Below, piece after piece: positions 14,403 to 21,272 of a stretch of DNA of 21,464 nt. The first letter of the stretch is position 1. Each line of letters begins with the position of its first letter. The position numbers and the translations under genes were made by a program. Source of the stretch: a virus; IMG/VR virus record IMGVR_UViG_3300046780_000208, positions 1-21,464 of that record. One strand, given 5' to 3'. The notes below the pieces were generated by a model. The model saw nothing but the letters and a program-made list of their open reading frames with translations, did not search any database and was not told the origin of the DNA.

Positions 14403-14603
14403 ATTTACCTATTTTCTTTTTTTTCAAAAAAATCTATCTGTTACACTTCCCTTGGAGCACTCTTCTATAATTAACTTTGCCTACAATCAGGCGTAACAGA
14501 TGTAACAGATATTTCTTAAGGAGTTTGAAAAAGTTTTAAAATATTTTTTCTAATTAAAGGGAATTATGTGTTACATCTGTTACGTGTTACACCTATCTGT
14601 TAC
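14403..14603. other. Candidate replication origin: AT-rich gap with ATCTGTTAC iterons
   Basis: ATCTGTTAC occurs five times: forward at 14436-14444, 14575-14583 and 14595-14603, and reverse (GTAACAGAT) at 14493-14501 and 14502-14510. Two more GTGTTAC half copies lie near 14568 and 14585. Between the two groups, 14521-14560 is almost all A/T. Iterons next to an easily melted stretch, between a primase-polymerase gene and helicase/methyltransferase genes, fit an origin or a repressor region. The last codons of the methyltransferase run through the rightmost repeats. A poor -10-like TATAGA lies near 14465 on the minus strand. Confidence 0.5.
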
Positions 14604-15212
14604 GCTCCATTGCTCAGCCATTGCACGAGCGATACCAGGAAATGTTTTTGACCTGATACCCCCCCCGTGTTTAGCGTCTGTAAAATAACGTTTCTTTTGG
14701 CGGGGAGTGTTGTCGATATAAATTGGATCGGGTCTATTGGTTGCAGTTCTTTCTCCAAATAATTCATTTTGCAATCTGTATTCCAAAAGCGGTAAATTCT
14801 TTAACCATATCCATGTAGTTTTCAGATGATCATCACCAAAATAATAAGGTTGTATCTCTTGTGAATATTTGGCAATTGTTGGCGAAGCACATCCTTTCGG
14901 ATTTTCAAGACAAATCTTTTCAATGGGAGCTGTCCATAATTTAGCAAAGAAATTCAACGCCTCCAATCGTTTTTCAATTCGTCCAAGTTGATTCCAAACA
15001 TGCGTACCGGCGTAACTCAAATATGTGCAAGGCGGATGGGCAATCATCAAATCCCATCCATCATTAAGCACTGTCAAGACATCGGCTTTTATATGCCATT
15101 CAGGAAAACCGCCGCTGCAATCTTGAATATCGCAGCTGTATGCCTCATGACCCAATGTACGAAACGCTTTGGTGATTTCCTGGCTTTCTTCACAACCAAT
15201 TAAAATCTTCAT
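14580..15212 (-). CDS. DNA cytosine-C5 methyltransferase-like protein, short form
   Basis: The 210-residue protein starts MKILIGCEESQEITKAFRTL, a SAM-binding first strand and helix, followed by GHEAYSCDIQDCSGG. The catalytic Pro-Cys is HPPC at 59-62 (C62), and CLENPKG (E103, N104) matches the family's ENV-type motif. The C-terminal target-recognition domain of full-size enzymes is not apparent. Such short phage forms are common, and their target is unknown. It could protect phage DNA or mark origin DNA. Whether it targets the repeated TACTSAGTA motif cannot be told from sequence. Start from ATG at 15212, with a weak SD. Confidence 0.82.
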   Translation of the reverse strand: MKILIGCEESQEITKAFRTLGHEAYSCDIQDCSGGFPEWHIKADVLTVLNDGWDLMIAHPPCTYLSYAGTHVWNQLGRIEKRLEALNFFAKLWTAPIEKICLENPKGCASPTIAKYSQEIQPYYFGDDHLKTTWIWLKNLPLLEYRLQNELFGERTATNRPDPIYIDNTPRQKKRYFTDAKHGGGIRSKTFPGIARAMAEQWSVTDRCNT

Positions 15213-15221
15213 GGTAGAAAA

Positions 15222-16694
15222 TCAATTCCAAAATAGCCGCGCGTTGGAGAGCCACCAGTACGCTAGCTTTGTAAGCGCCCGGGCAAGTTTCCGCATGTCC
15301 AACTCAGAACCAACGCGGAGATTGCCTTTATTCGGGTCTTTGAGTGCATCCATAATCTCTAAAGACGAAAGCCACCAATTAGAATTTTGCGGATCAATCT
15401 TGAACCACTTTTTGATAGTTTCTTCCACGGGATCAAGAATTCGATACTCTTCATTGATAATGTCAATGCGTTGCCGTTCTTGGTCTGTTGTCGGCTGCCA
15501 ACTCTCGCCACTGAGATAGAGCATCATGGCTTGCGCCCAAACCTGATTTACATCAATCTTTGTGTATGCCCAATCAATACTGAGTATCTTTTCAACGTAA
15601 TAACGCCGGTCTCCTGTTGGCATGAATCCCTCTTCGTTGTTGATCGTGCCAATGAAACTTGCCAACGCTGGTTGAATGGTATCTACCCTGTCATACTTGC
15701 GGCGAAATGTCACAGTGCGTTGTGTTAGAAATCCCTTCATGGATTCCCAATCGCTTTTACGCATTGACGAACCTAGCTCTTTCACTTCCCAAATCCAATT
15801 CTCAGCCAGGCGGCGCTTATTATCTTCATTACGCGTATCTAACTCTTCCTCAAGAAAATATGCGGGCATTGGTGAGGCAATCCAGCGGACAAAATGACTC
15901 TTGCCAATTCCCTTCGGACCATCCATAACCAACATACGGTTTTGTTCGGCTGCCATTGCCTTAGCACAGGTACCAATCAGCCAGCGGCGCAAGAACACTG
16001 GAAACATGCCGTACTCGCTGTGAAAGTAATTTGCTAAATCCGCAATTGGATCACCGCCCTCGAACGATAGCCCGCGCAAATAATCTTGAATTGGATGATA
16101 AGCATTTTTATACGCCGTGGATGTAATCACGTCTTGCACCGCATCCATGCCTAATACTTTTAGATCACGCATTTCTCTCCGAATGTCTGCATAATCTCCG
16201 TTGGTCATGGTGCGCCCGTTGTCCTCGACGCCTCGGCATAAATTAAGTCTGATAGAGTGCCCACGGCTTTGAATGAGTTGGAGGATCTCATAACTCTTGA
16301 TATGCTTTGGCGCTTTGGTGTGTGCTTGATTTTGTGCAGCCCGATGAGCGTTGCCGCGCTGCACAATTGCGCGCTCAATGGCTCCCCTTAGTAATTGATC
16401 GTAGATACTTAGTGCATTGCGATACGCTGCATCAATATCAGGACTGCCAATCAATTCAATCCAGATGCGTTCCCACGGTTGCGAAGTGGGTAAACCGTAA
16501 TTTGTAATCTCACGAGATATGCTAAGTGCGTGTGCTAACCGTTCCATGCCATCAATAAACAAGCTGGAGTTTTCGTCAATAAACGCATCTGTCAAAATTT
16601 GTGCGTCTGGATCAACGATTCCTTGCAGAATCAAATCAGCATGAAGAGTCGACATCTTTACCTGGGGCGAGGCATACGCAGCATTGGGCATCAC
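15222..16694 (-). CDS. VirE-type superfamily 3 replicative helicase
   Basis: The 490-residue protein has a C-terminal VirE/D5-like ATPase with Walker A GPKGIGKS (259-266) and acidic NWIWEVKEL (299-307). It also has sensor-like SFIGTINNEEGF (346-357) and GDRRYYVE (361-368). The preceding part (about 140-240), with LQLIQSRGHSIRLNLCRGVE and YHPIQDYLRGL, is typical of such phage helicases. It should unwind DNA at the origin in concert with the prim-pol encoded at 13485-14402. The start is GTG at 16694 or ATG three bases later. One TACTGAGTA copy (15578) encodes ILS and extends to a perfect 11-base palindrome apart from its centre. Confidence 0.85.
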   Translation of the reverse strand: MMPNAAYASPQVKMSTLHADLILQGIVDPDAQILTDAFIDENSSLFIDGMERLAHALSISREITNYGLPTSQPWERIWIELIGSPDIDAAYRNALSIYDQLLRGAIERAIVQRGNAHRAAQNQAHTKAPKHIKSYEILQLIQSRGHSIRLNLCRGVEDNGRTMTNGDYADIRREMRDLKVLGMDAVQDVITSTAYKNAYHPIQDYLRGLSFEGGDPIADLANYFHSEYGMFPVFLRRWLIGTCAKAMAAEQNRMLVMDGPKGIGKSHFVRWIASPMPAYFLEEELDTRNEDNKRRLAENWIWEVKELGSSMRKSDWESMKGFLTQRTVTFRRKYDRVDTIQPALASFIGTINNEEGFMPTGDRRYYVEKILSIDWAYTKIDVNQVWAQAMMLYLSGESWQPTTDQERQRIDIINEEYRILDPVEETIKKWFKIDPQNSNWWLSSLEIMDALKDPNKGNLRVGSELDMRKLARALTKLAYWWLSNARLFWN

Positions 16695-16696
16695 GA

Positions 16697-17320
16697 TTAT
16701 TTTTTCCCGATTGCGAGGTTGTAGGCTTTTTGCACTTGGTCAAATAAAACAGGGTCGCCGCCTGCGTCCGGATGGTGAACTTTTACGAGTTGTAAATATG
16801 CTCCTCGGATTTCTTGACTAATTGCAGTTTGCGGAACGTGCAATACTTCCCACCATTGTTTTGTGTCTGGGTCTGGCAATGCCGCATAACCCGCGAACGC
16901 TTGATCCAGTGAACCTACTCCCCATCGTTCTTGTCCTCGCAGTGCTTCGATATGCTTGACGATAGCCCAAAGGTTATCTTCGATGGAAGTCCATTTATCA
17001 CACGCAAAAACTAAATCGCGTTTTTTCCAAGCGAAATAAACTGCTACCCCGCAATCTTCAGGTTGTCTTTGACCTGAGTAAGGCAACCCGTTTGACTTTA
17101 CTTTCAGGTTGGAGGAAATAATAAGATTGCTTCCGCCCAATCTCCGAATTTCTTGCTCCAATTCTCGAGCACCTTCAGAGATTGTATGCTTCCGACCAGG
17201 TTGATAACCGGCATAAGAACTAACTCGCCCTTGTGTTCCAAAGCGGGCACGTGCATGATTTTGGGTTCGTGGTTGACCAACAGGCCATGACAACGGGTAA
17301 TTGGTAATATCATCGTTCAT
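16697..17320 (-). CDS. J-domain protein 1 (C-terminal DnaJ domain)
   Basis: Residues about 155-205 of 207 carry a J domain: WWEVLHVPQTAISQEIRGAY, then LVKVHHPDAGGD with the HPD triad at 183-185. J domains stimulate Hsp70 ATPase, so the protein may recruit host DnaK. The N-terminal 150 residues, with RARFGTQGRVSSYAGYQPGR and CGVAVYFAWKKRDLVFACDK, are not recognised. They may bind a replication protein, as the gene is followed after 2 bp by the helicase gene. GAGG stands before the ATG. A lambda P or DnaJ-like role in helicase loading or remodelling is inferred. Confidence 0.82.
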   Translation of the reverse strand: MNDDITNYPLSWPVGQPRTQNHARARFGTQGRVSSYAGYQPGRKHTISEGARELEQEIRRLGGSNLIISSNLKVKSNGLPYSGQRQPEDCGVAVYFAWKKRDLVFACDKWTSIEDNLWAIVKHIEALRGQERWGVGSLDQAFAGYAALPDPDTKQWWEVLHVPQTAISQEIRGAYLQLVKVHHPDAGGDPVLFDQVQKAYNLAIGKK

Positions 17321-17328
17321 AATCGCCT

Positions 17329-17886
17329 CTATGCTGTCAACAAGTTCTTAACAGTGGATTCCAATTCTTTGACTTTCTCGGCAGTGACACCTTGCCCACC
17401 AGATGCCTTAGCCAAGCGATTCAGAAACTTCTGACCTGCGCCACCTTCGGGACCAACGTAAATTGTGTCGATCTTCGCTTTGTAAGTTTTAGCAACTCGC
17501 AAACATTCTTGCTCGTCGTCAGGTTCACCATCGCTAATGACAATAAAACGAATGCCTTTGAGATCAGCCATCTTTGCAAACTTCAACGCCTTGGCTAGAT
17601 CGGTACCGCCGCCAAAATTGAAAGGGATTCCATTGGGGCAGAATTGAACGTCATCGCTAAATGACAGTAGTGCTAGTTTGCCTGGAAGACTTGCCTGCAA
17701 TTTCTTGAGTTCCTCACAAGCTACGTCATAGCGCGATTGATTATTGCGTGAATCGTTTGCGCCCATGCTGCCACTAGTGTCGACTATGAGTATTACATCC
17801 GCATTGATAAAGCTCTCGGCAACACTTTTGCCTTGCGCTTGAGCGACGGCACCTAATGAGCCTTGAATAATTGCACCTTGATTCAT
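17329..17886 (-). CDS. VWA-domain protein with intact MIDAS
   Basis: The ATG at 17886 overlaps the upstream stop as ATGA and has GGGGG before it, giving 185 residues. An N-terminal Gly/Ala/Gln segment leads to the metal-ion site DTSGSMG (D36, S38, S40), followed by LALLSFSDDVQFC, GGGTDLAKALKFAK and IRFIVISDGEPDDE. This is a complete von Willebrand factor A fold, binding a partner through a divalent metal. No signal peptide is present, so it works in the cytoplasm. No AAA+ MoxR-type partner is visible. The flanking J-domain and zinc proteins suggest a joint complex. Confidence 0.85.
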   Translation of the reverse strand: MNQGAIIQGSLGAVAQAQGKSVAESFINADVILIVDTSGSMGANDSRNNQSRYDVACEELKKLQASLPGKLALLSFSDDVQFCPNGIPFNFGGGTDLAKALKFAKMADLKGIRFIVISDGEPDDEQECLRVAKTYKAKIDTIYVGPEGGAGQKFLNRLAKASGGQGVTAEKVKELESTVKNLLTA

Positions 17887-18371
17887 TTTGACCCCCATAG
17901 ATCGAGTCTGACTTGTATGATTTCGCAAGTCTCGCAGTTTTCAGGACGATAGCCATATTTTGAAAGATGTTCTAAGTGCCCGAATAAGTTATCTTCAATT
18001 TCAAAAGCTTTTTCAAGCAATTTCTTTTCAGGTCGCTTTTCGCAAGTCATAACATGGTCAAAAATTTCAATCAGATTATTTTTATCTTCGTGTACGTGCC
18101 CGCAATAAGCGCACATAGTTTTGTTGTTTATACATAAAGCGCAATACTGAGTACCGTTCCCGTCCTGTGCTAAATATCTGTTTTTATGTCCGCACGGCAT
18201 GGTAATGTCGTAGGTTTCGAGCCACCATTTAAGGCTCTCATTTTTCTCTTTAGTGACTTGTTCAATGATATTAACAACCTCTGGAATGTCACTGGCAGAT
18301 TGTCCGGGTTTCCATTCTGGTTCAGTGTTGAAATATTCAATAATCTTTTTTGCCGCTTCTTCAGGTATCAT
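17883..18371 (-). CDS. Zinc-binding protein with several Cys/His knuckles
   Basis: The 162-residue product has a helical N-terminus (PEEAAKKIIEYFNTEPEW) and a Cys/His-rich middle: PCGH (60-62), CALC (77-80) and CAYCGH (87-92). A further CETC pair stands near the end (146-149). Two or three zinc sites are likely. TACTGAGTA (18145-18153) encodes TQY next to one knuckle. GGAG precedes the ATG, and the stop overlaps the VWA start. No family is recognised; adaptor or nucleic-acid binding are the usual roles for such folds. Confidence 0.72.
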   Translation of the reverse strand: MIPEEAAKKIIEYFNTEPEWKPGQSASDIPEVVNIIEQVTKEKNESLKWWLETYDITMPCGHKNRYLAQDGNGTQYCALCINNKTMCAYCGHVHEDKNNLIEIFDHVMTCEKRPEKKLLEKAFEIEDNLFGHLEHLSKYGYRPENCETCEIIQVRLDLWGSK

Positions 18372-18380
18372 AGTTTTCTC

Positions 18381-19202
18381 CTAGCACCAAACTTCGGTAA
18401 ATTTATCTTCGCCAGCTTTCCAGCTCACAACCAGCACGCGGCCAAATGAATCTTTTATATCTTCCCATGCAAAAATCTTTTGCACTTGAAGCACGCCTAT
18501 TGTTTCAACGCCTTCACACATAATCAAACCGCAGCGCAATGGAGAACGATAACCATTAGCTACTGAGTACTGGTTACTTGATTTCGGTGTATTTCTCAAC
18601 GTCGCTTCGAGTGCCAATCCTGCATCATAGCGATCACGGCTTTTTGTCAAAACTTCATACGCATGTTGGATAGCTAAAAATTGTTCATGTGCGTTTGGTT
18701 CACGACAAGCATCAGGATGCCATTGACGCGCCATTCTTCGATAGCCTGATTTGAGTTCGTCCTCTGTTGCGCTTTGCCTAATGCCAAGTACTGCATATAG
18801 CGTTGGCTGCTCGTCCGGTTGCGCGGGTGCGTCAAACCAAGTGCGGAGAACTGTTTCAGGAAATAATACAGACCAAGAATTATTTACATAACCGTATGCT
18901 GAGTATTCTCCGTTGCCACGATCTTTAGTTGCGCCTATATAGCGACAATCAATAATTTGCTGTTTGACTACCGGCTTGCTATTCGCAACTACTGGCAATG
19001 GCACAATCTCGTTGAAAATATCCAAGCAAATATCTTGTAACTTCTTCCCATGTTGAGGAGACACCAACCAGTATTTTTTATCTGGCACATATCGCCGCTC
19101 GTTTGCCGGAATCCGCCGTTTGAGTTCATACAAAAATTGTTGATCGTAGGGCGTAACAATCGCAATTGCGCCATTTTCAGAGAGTAATTTGCATTGAGTC
19201 AT
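18381..19202 (-). CDS. J-domain protein 2 with N-terminal HARP-like segment
   Basis: The product has 273 residues. Residues 10-65, with AIAIVTPYDQQFLYELKRRI and DKKYWLVSPQHGKKLQD, resemble the small HARP-like domain found beside some DNA-remodelling proteins. A J domain follows at about 133-187 (LYAVLGIRQSATEDELKSGY, ARQWHPDACRE) with HPD at 162-164. The C-terminus (about 225-273), with VGVLQVQKIF-like and GRVLVVSWKAGE segments, is unassigned. It differs from J-domain protein 1 in domain order, so the two are not recent duplicates. TACTGAGTA (18561) encodes YSV. It probably recruits host Hsp70 to the replication proteins. Confidence 0.82.
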   Translation of the reverse strand: MTQCKLLSENGAIAIVTPYDQQFLYELKRRIPANERRYVPDKKYWLVSPQHGKKLQDICLDIFNEIVPLPVVANSKPVVKQQIIDCRYIGATKDRGNGEYSAYGYVNNSWSVLFPETVLRTWFDAPAQPDEQPTLYAVLGIRQSATEDELKSGYRRMARQWHPDACREPNAHEQFLAIQHAYEVLTKSRDRYDAGLALEATLRNTPKSSNQYSVANGYRSPLRCGLIMCEGVETIGVLQVQKIFAWEDIKDSFGRVLVVSWKAGEDKFTEVWC

Positions 19203-19252
19203 AGTGATAACGCCTCACATAAATTCTTCGCCATACGTGCGATTTGCTTCAT
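19199..19252 (-). CDS. Candidate 17-residue coupled micro-frame
   Basis: An ATG at 19252 overlaps the upstream stop as ATGA, and its own stop overlaps the next start as ATGA. The frame, MKQIARMAKNLCEALSL, therefore exactly fills the gap. It is amphipathic and basic. It may be a real micro-peptide or simply a way to carry ribosomes to the J-domain gene. Confidence 0.35.
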   Translation of the reverse strand: MKQIARMAKNLCEALSL

Positions 19253-19527
19253 TGCATTTCCTTTCGATCACTCAGGCACCATAGCAATTCAGCAGGTGCC
19301 ATCTCTTGAATTCGCTTGTAACGAGGATGTTTATAAATACCAAGCAACTTCCTTGTTTCAATGTTCTTAGGTGTCCAAGAGCCATTTGATTTTGCAATGC
19401 GATTTAAAGTTCCGGCTTTCACGCCAGGGTAATCTTCTTTTGCTATTGTTCGGTACGATCTGCCTTTTACGTTTTCTCGTAGAATGCGTTTTGATAATTT
19501 ATAGGCTGTAGTAGTCAATTCGTGCAT
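19249..19527 (-). CDS. Small HTH-like DNA-binding protein
   Basis: The 92-residue protein has a helix-turn-helix-like core at about 22-65: RSYRTIAKEDYPGVKAGTLN, RIAKSNGSWTPKNIETRKLL, then GI. Similar small proteins appear in phages and probably bind DNA. A perfect palindrome GTCACG-TTTT-CGTGAC lies 21 bp before its start, so self-regulation is plausible but not shown. AGGA precedes the ATG at some distance. Confidence 0.7.
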   Translation of the reverse strand: MHELTTTAYKLSKRILRENVKGRSYRTIAKEDYPGVKAGTLNRIAKSNGSWTPKNIETRKLLGIYKHPRYKRIQEMAPAELLWCLSDRKEMQ

Positions 19528-19603
19528 ATCAAGTAATCCTGAGTACTGTCACGTTTTCGTGACGCACGCTGTAAGGCTAACTGAGACTTGTAAAAACGCT
19601 GTT
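19528..19603. promoter_or_regulatory. Operator-like palindrome in the gap before the HTH gene
   Basis: GTCACG (19548-19553) and CGTGAC (19558-19563) form a perfect 6-base inverted repeat around TTTT. Directly beside it, TCCTGAGTA (19537-19545) is a one-mismatch version of the dispersed TACTGAGTA motif. The gap lies between the GIY-YIG and HTH genes. A weak AAAAC/GTTTT hairpin with a T run follows the nuclease stop on the minus strand and could be a poor terminator. Confidence 0.45.
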
Positions 19604-20140
19604 TTAGCCCAATTCATAGTCTTGCAGGGATGCAATCCATTGGACATCGTTTTCGTCTAATTCAAACCATTCATATTCAATGCGCTTGGTCGAAAACTTT
19701 TGATGTAAATCTTTTTCAACTTTTCGGTAATCATGACAAGCAAAACAATGAATGACTTCAATAAGAACCGGAAACTGTCTTTTCAAACCACCTAAACGGT
19801 TTTCCACTTTTTTAGATATTCCTATTTTGTGGTAGCCATTTCCAGAGCGCATAAGATAAACATATCCAAACAGTTGATTTGCTTCATATAACTGAGCCTG
19901 TCTTTCTTTCTCCAAATCTCTTTCTGTTTTGACTATTTCTGTCTTAGTCTTCTTTTCTAAAATAATTGAAGATGGCTTTTCAATTGGCTTTTTTATTTCG
20001 TCTTGTTTTTGTTTGATCTGTTCTGCTTCGTTTTCTTTCCATATTTTGAACGAACAAGAGGAGCAAATTCCGTTATCTCGTGAACTTGCCCAAAAATCTT
20101 TTTTACACACTGAACACGTTTCTACTCTTGGATATTGCAT
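19604..20140 (-). CDS. GIY-YIG nuclease (T5orf172-like) with N-terminal zinc knuckle
   Basis: The ATG at 20140 has GGAG 7 bases upstream and gives 178 residues. The N-terminus has a four-Cys knuckle (C9, C12, C26, C29), followed by a charged coiled-coil linker (about 35-88). The C-terminal catalytic domain (91-170) shows GYVYLMRSGNGYHKIGISK, NRLGGLKRQFP, and EKDLHQKF with the expected Glu (E142), then YEWFELDENDVQWI. These are the core residues of T5orf172-type GIY-YIG proteins. It may be a free-standing homing-type or repair nuclease. An in-frame GTG at 20272 exists but gives an unlikely leader. Confidence 0.85.
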   Translation of the reverse strand: MQYPRVETCSVCKKDFWASSRDNGICSSCSFKIWKENEAEQIKQKQDEIKKPIEKPSSIILEKKTKTEIVKTERDLEKERQAQLYEANQLFGYVYLMRSGNGYHKIGISKKVENRLGGLKRQFPVLIEVIHCFACHDYRKVEKDLHQKFSTKRIEYEWFELDENDVQWIASLQDYELG

Positions 20141-20281
20141 AGTGATCTCCAAATAAATTACTAGATAATTGCTTTGCCAGCAGTAATCATTTGTATTATC
20201 TGAAAAAGTCTCACCGCTTACCTGCTGGCACATAAGGGTGGATTGTGACAGGCACGGAGCCTGATAACACACTACTGAGTA
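20141..20281. promoter_or_regulatory. Non-coding gap between RecT-like and GIY-YIG genes
   Basis: It contains the only copy of TACTGAGTA outside a gene (20273-20281), touching the RecT-like stop. It also has an inverted repeat CTGATA/TATCAG that encloses that copy, and a CAGGC/GCCTG hairpin (about 20248-20262) without a T run. No convincing promoter is seen. It may separate early recombination from replication transcription. Confidence 0.35.
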
Positions 20282-21064
20282 TCAGTCTCTGTTCGTGGCT
20301 TCTACCATTGCCTGTTGCGTGAGCAGCTTGCGTCGCACTTCCTCAATTTGTCCATTGGTAGGAATTGCACCGTTGTTCACGTTCATAATTGCCTCAGCGC
20401 CGAAATCATTGATAAGTTGTTGCAATGGGTCAACACTGGGCACGCTAGTCGCAACCGCATCAATCACGTCCCCGCCCTCAGTAAGTGCCACGCCATACAT
20501 TTCGGGTGCTTTCATGAGCGTTGTCATTCCAGCAGTAACATCAGGCGCAACCACATCAGCAGCAAAACCCACGGCGCGCCATAAGCACATATTTTCGGGA
20601 TACTTTGACCAACCCGAATCAGGCTTGACCAAACCGGCGCGGGTTGCATCTTCCATTGTGAATCGGGCGGTGTGTTGAAAGTTCTTGCCGGTGCGCTTCA
20701 TCGTGCATTGATAGCCAGAAAATTTTCCGGTTTTATCTTCGAGCCGCACAATGTCGATATCGCTGATAATAGGACTACTGAGTAGTAATGCCATCGCGCC
20801 GCGTGGTGCAACACCAGGCTTGCCTTGAATCACTTGAATAAAATCAAATGAGGCAGTCATACTGAAGCCGCACTCAAAACCTTTGAGCATGATCGCCTCA
20901 GCCTGTTCGATGGAGGTCACGCCGAATAAATGACTCTTGTACATGGCGGGAGCCATGACTTCAATCATCTTCCAAATTGCGGGTGTGAGCTCACGAGTTG
21001 CAGCAGTCACTGCTAATTCAGTTGTAATGGGTTCAATTGCGGTTTGTTTAGTTTTCGTTGCCAT
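20282..21064 (-). CDS. RecT-family single-strand annealing protein
   Basis: The 260-residue product has the RecT core: MLKGFECGFSMTASFDFIQV, IQGKPGVAPRGAMALLLSS, GYQCTMKRTGKNFQHTARFT and MEDATRAGLVKPDSGWSKYP. The closing NMCLWRAVGFAADVVAPDVT matches the family's conserved end. It should bind single strands and anneal them during phage recombination. The partner exonuclease would be expected upstream (right of the window). It has one TACTGAGTA copy (20776-20784) inside the core, encoding LLS-type residues, and another directly after the stop. The gene is 2 bp after a small upstream gene. Confidence 0.82.
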   Translation of the reverse strand: MATKTKQTAIEPITTELAVTAATRELTPAIWKMIEVMAPAMYKSHLFGVTSIEQAEAIMLKGFECGFSMTASFDFIQVIQGKPGVAPRGAMALLLSSPIISDIDIVRLEDKTGKFSGYQCTMKRTGKNFQHTARFTMEDATRAGLVKPDSGWSKYPENMCLWRAVGFAADVVAPDVTAGMTTLMKAPEMYGVALTEGGDVIDAVATSVPSVDPLQQLINDFGAEAIMNVNNGAIPTNGQIEEVRRKLLTQQAMVEATNRD

Positions 21065-21066
21065 GA

Positions 21067-21270
21067 TTACTCCTTGTTCTTTTCAGCTTCTTTGGCAAAT
21101 AGGTCATTGATTGCAACCTGTAACTGAGATTTGATAATGTTTCCAAAGTCAAGACTTTCAGCCACGTTTTGCGGGATCGTCATAGTAATTTCAGTTTCGC
21201 CTCGTTCTTGTGAAGTTGCAAATTTTTTTCTCGCTGCTGTTACATTTATTTCGATGTATAGATTGTCCAT
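21067..21270 (-). CDS. Small hypothetical protein before the RecT-like gene
   Basis: This 67-residue product starts MDNLYIEINVTAARKKFATS, continues GETEITMTIPQNVAESLDFG and ends in a charged helix (NDLFAKEAEKNKE). AAGGAG precedes the ATG. It has a strand-helix pattern with a basic patch and is tightly linked to the annealing gene, so a role in recombination is possible. Not recognised. Confidence 0.65.
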   Translation of the reverse strand: MDNLYIEINVTAARKKFATSQERGETEITMTIPQNVAESLDFGNIIKSQLQVAINDLFAKEAEKNKE

Positions 21271-21272
21271 GA

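Larger units (their letters stand above)
524..20784. repeat. Dispersed near-palindrome TACT(C/G)AGTA, 18 exact copies
   Basis: TACTGAGTA on the plus strand starts at 524, 3619, 4331, 13668, 13779, 15578, 18145, 18561, 20273 and 20776. Its reverse complement TACTCAGTA starts at 2655, 3300, 6021, 7881, 10102, 12095, 12421 and 14260. In the TGAG orientation, 15 of 18 are preceded by C (CTACTGAGTA) and ten of those by AC. With equal base use, about 0.16 copies are expected in this length. Seventeen are in reading frames listed here and one is intergenic. Spacing runs from about 0.1 to 2.6 kb. It suits a dimeric DNA-binding protein. Confidence 0.9.

Noticed and set aside
20141-20272. Extension of the GIY-YIG gene to a GTG at 20272
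   Set aside because: The leader has no domain features, and the ATG at 20140 has a good ribosome-binding site.
20295-20678. Plus-strand open frame opposite the RecT-like gene
   Set aside because: It lies fully within a well-recognised gene, and its Ser/Ala/Thr-rich product is a mirror artefact.
524-20784. The dispersed motif as a CRISPR array or transposon ends
   Set aside because: Spacing is irregular (0.1-2.6 kb), the units are 9-10 bp, and they lie inside intact genes without target duplications.
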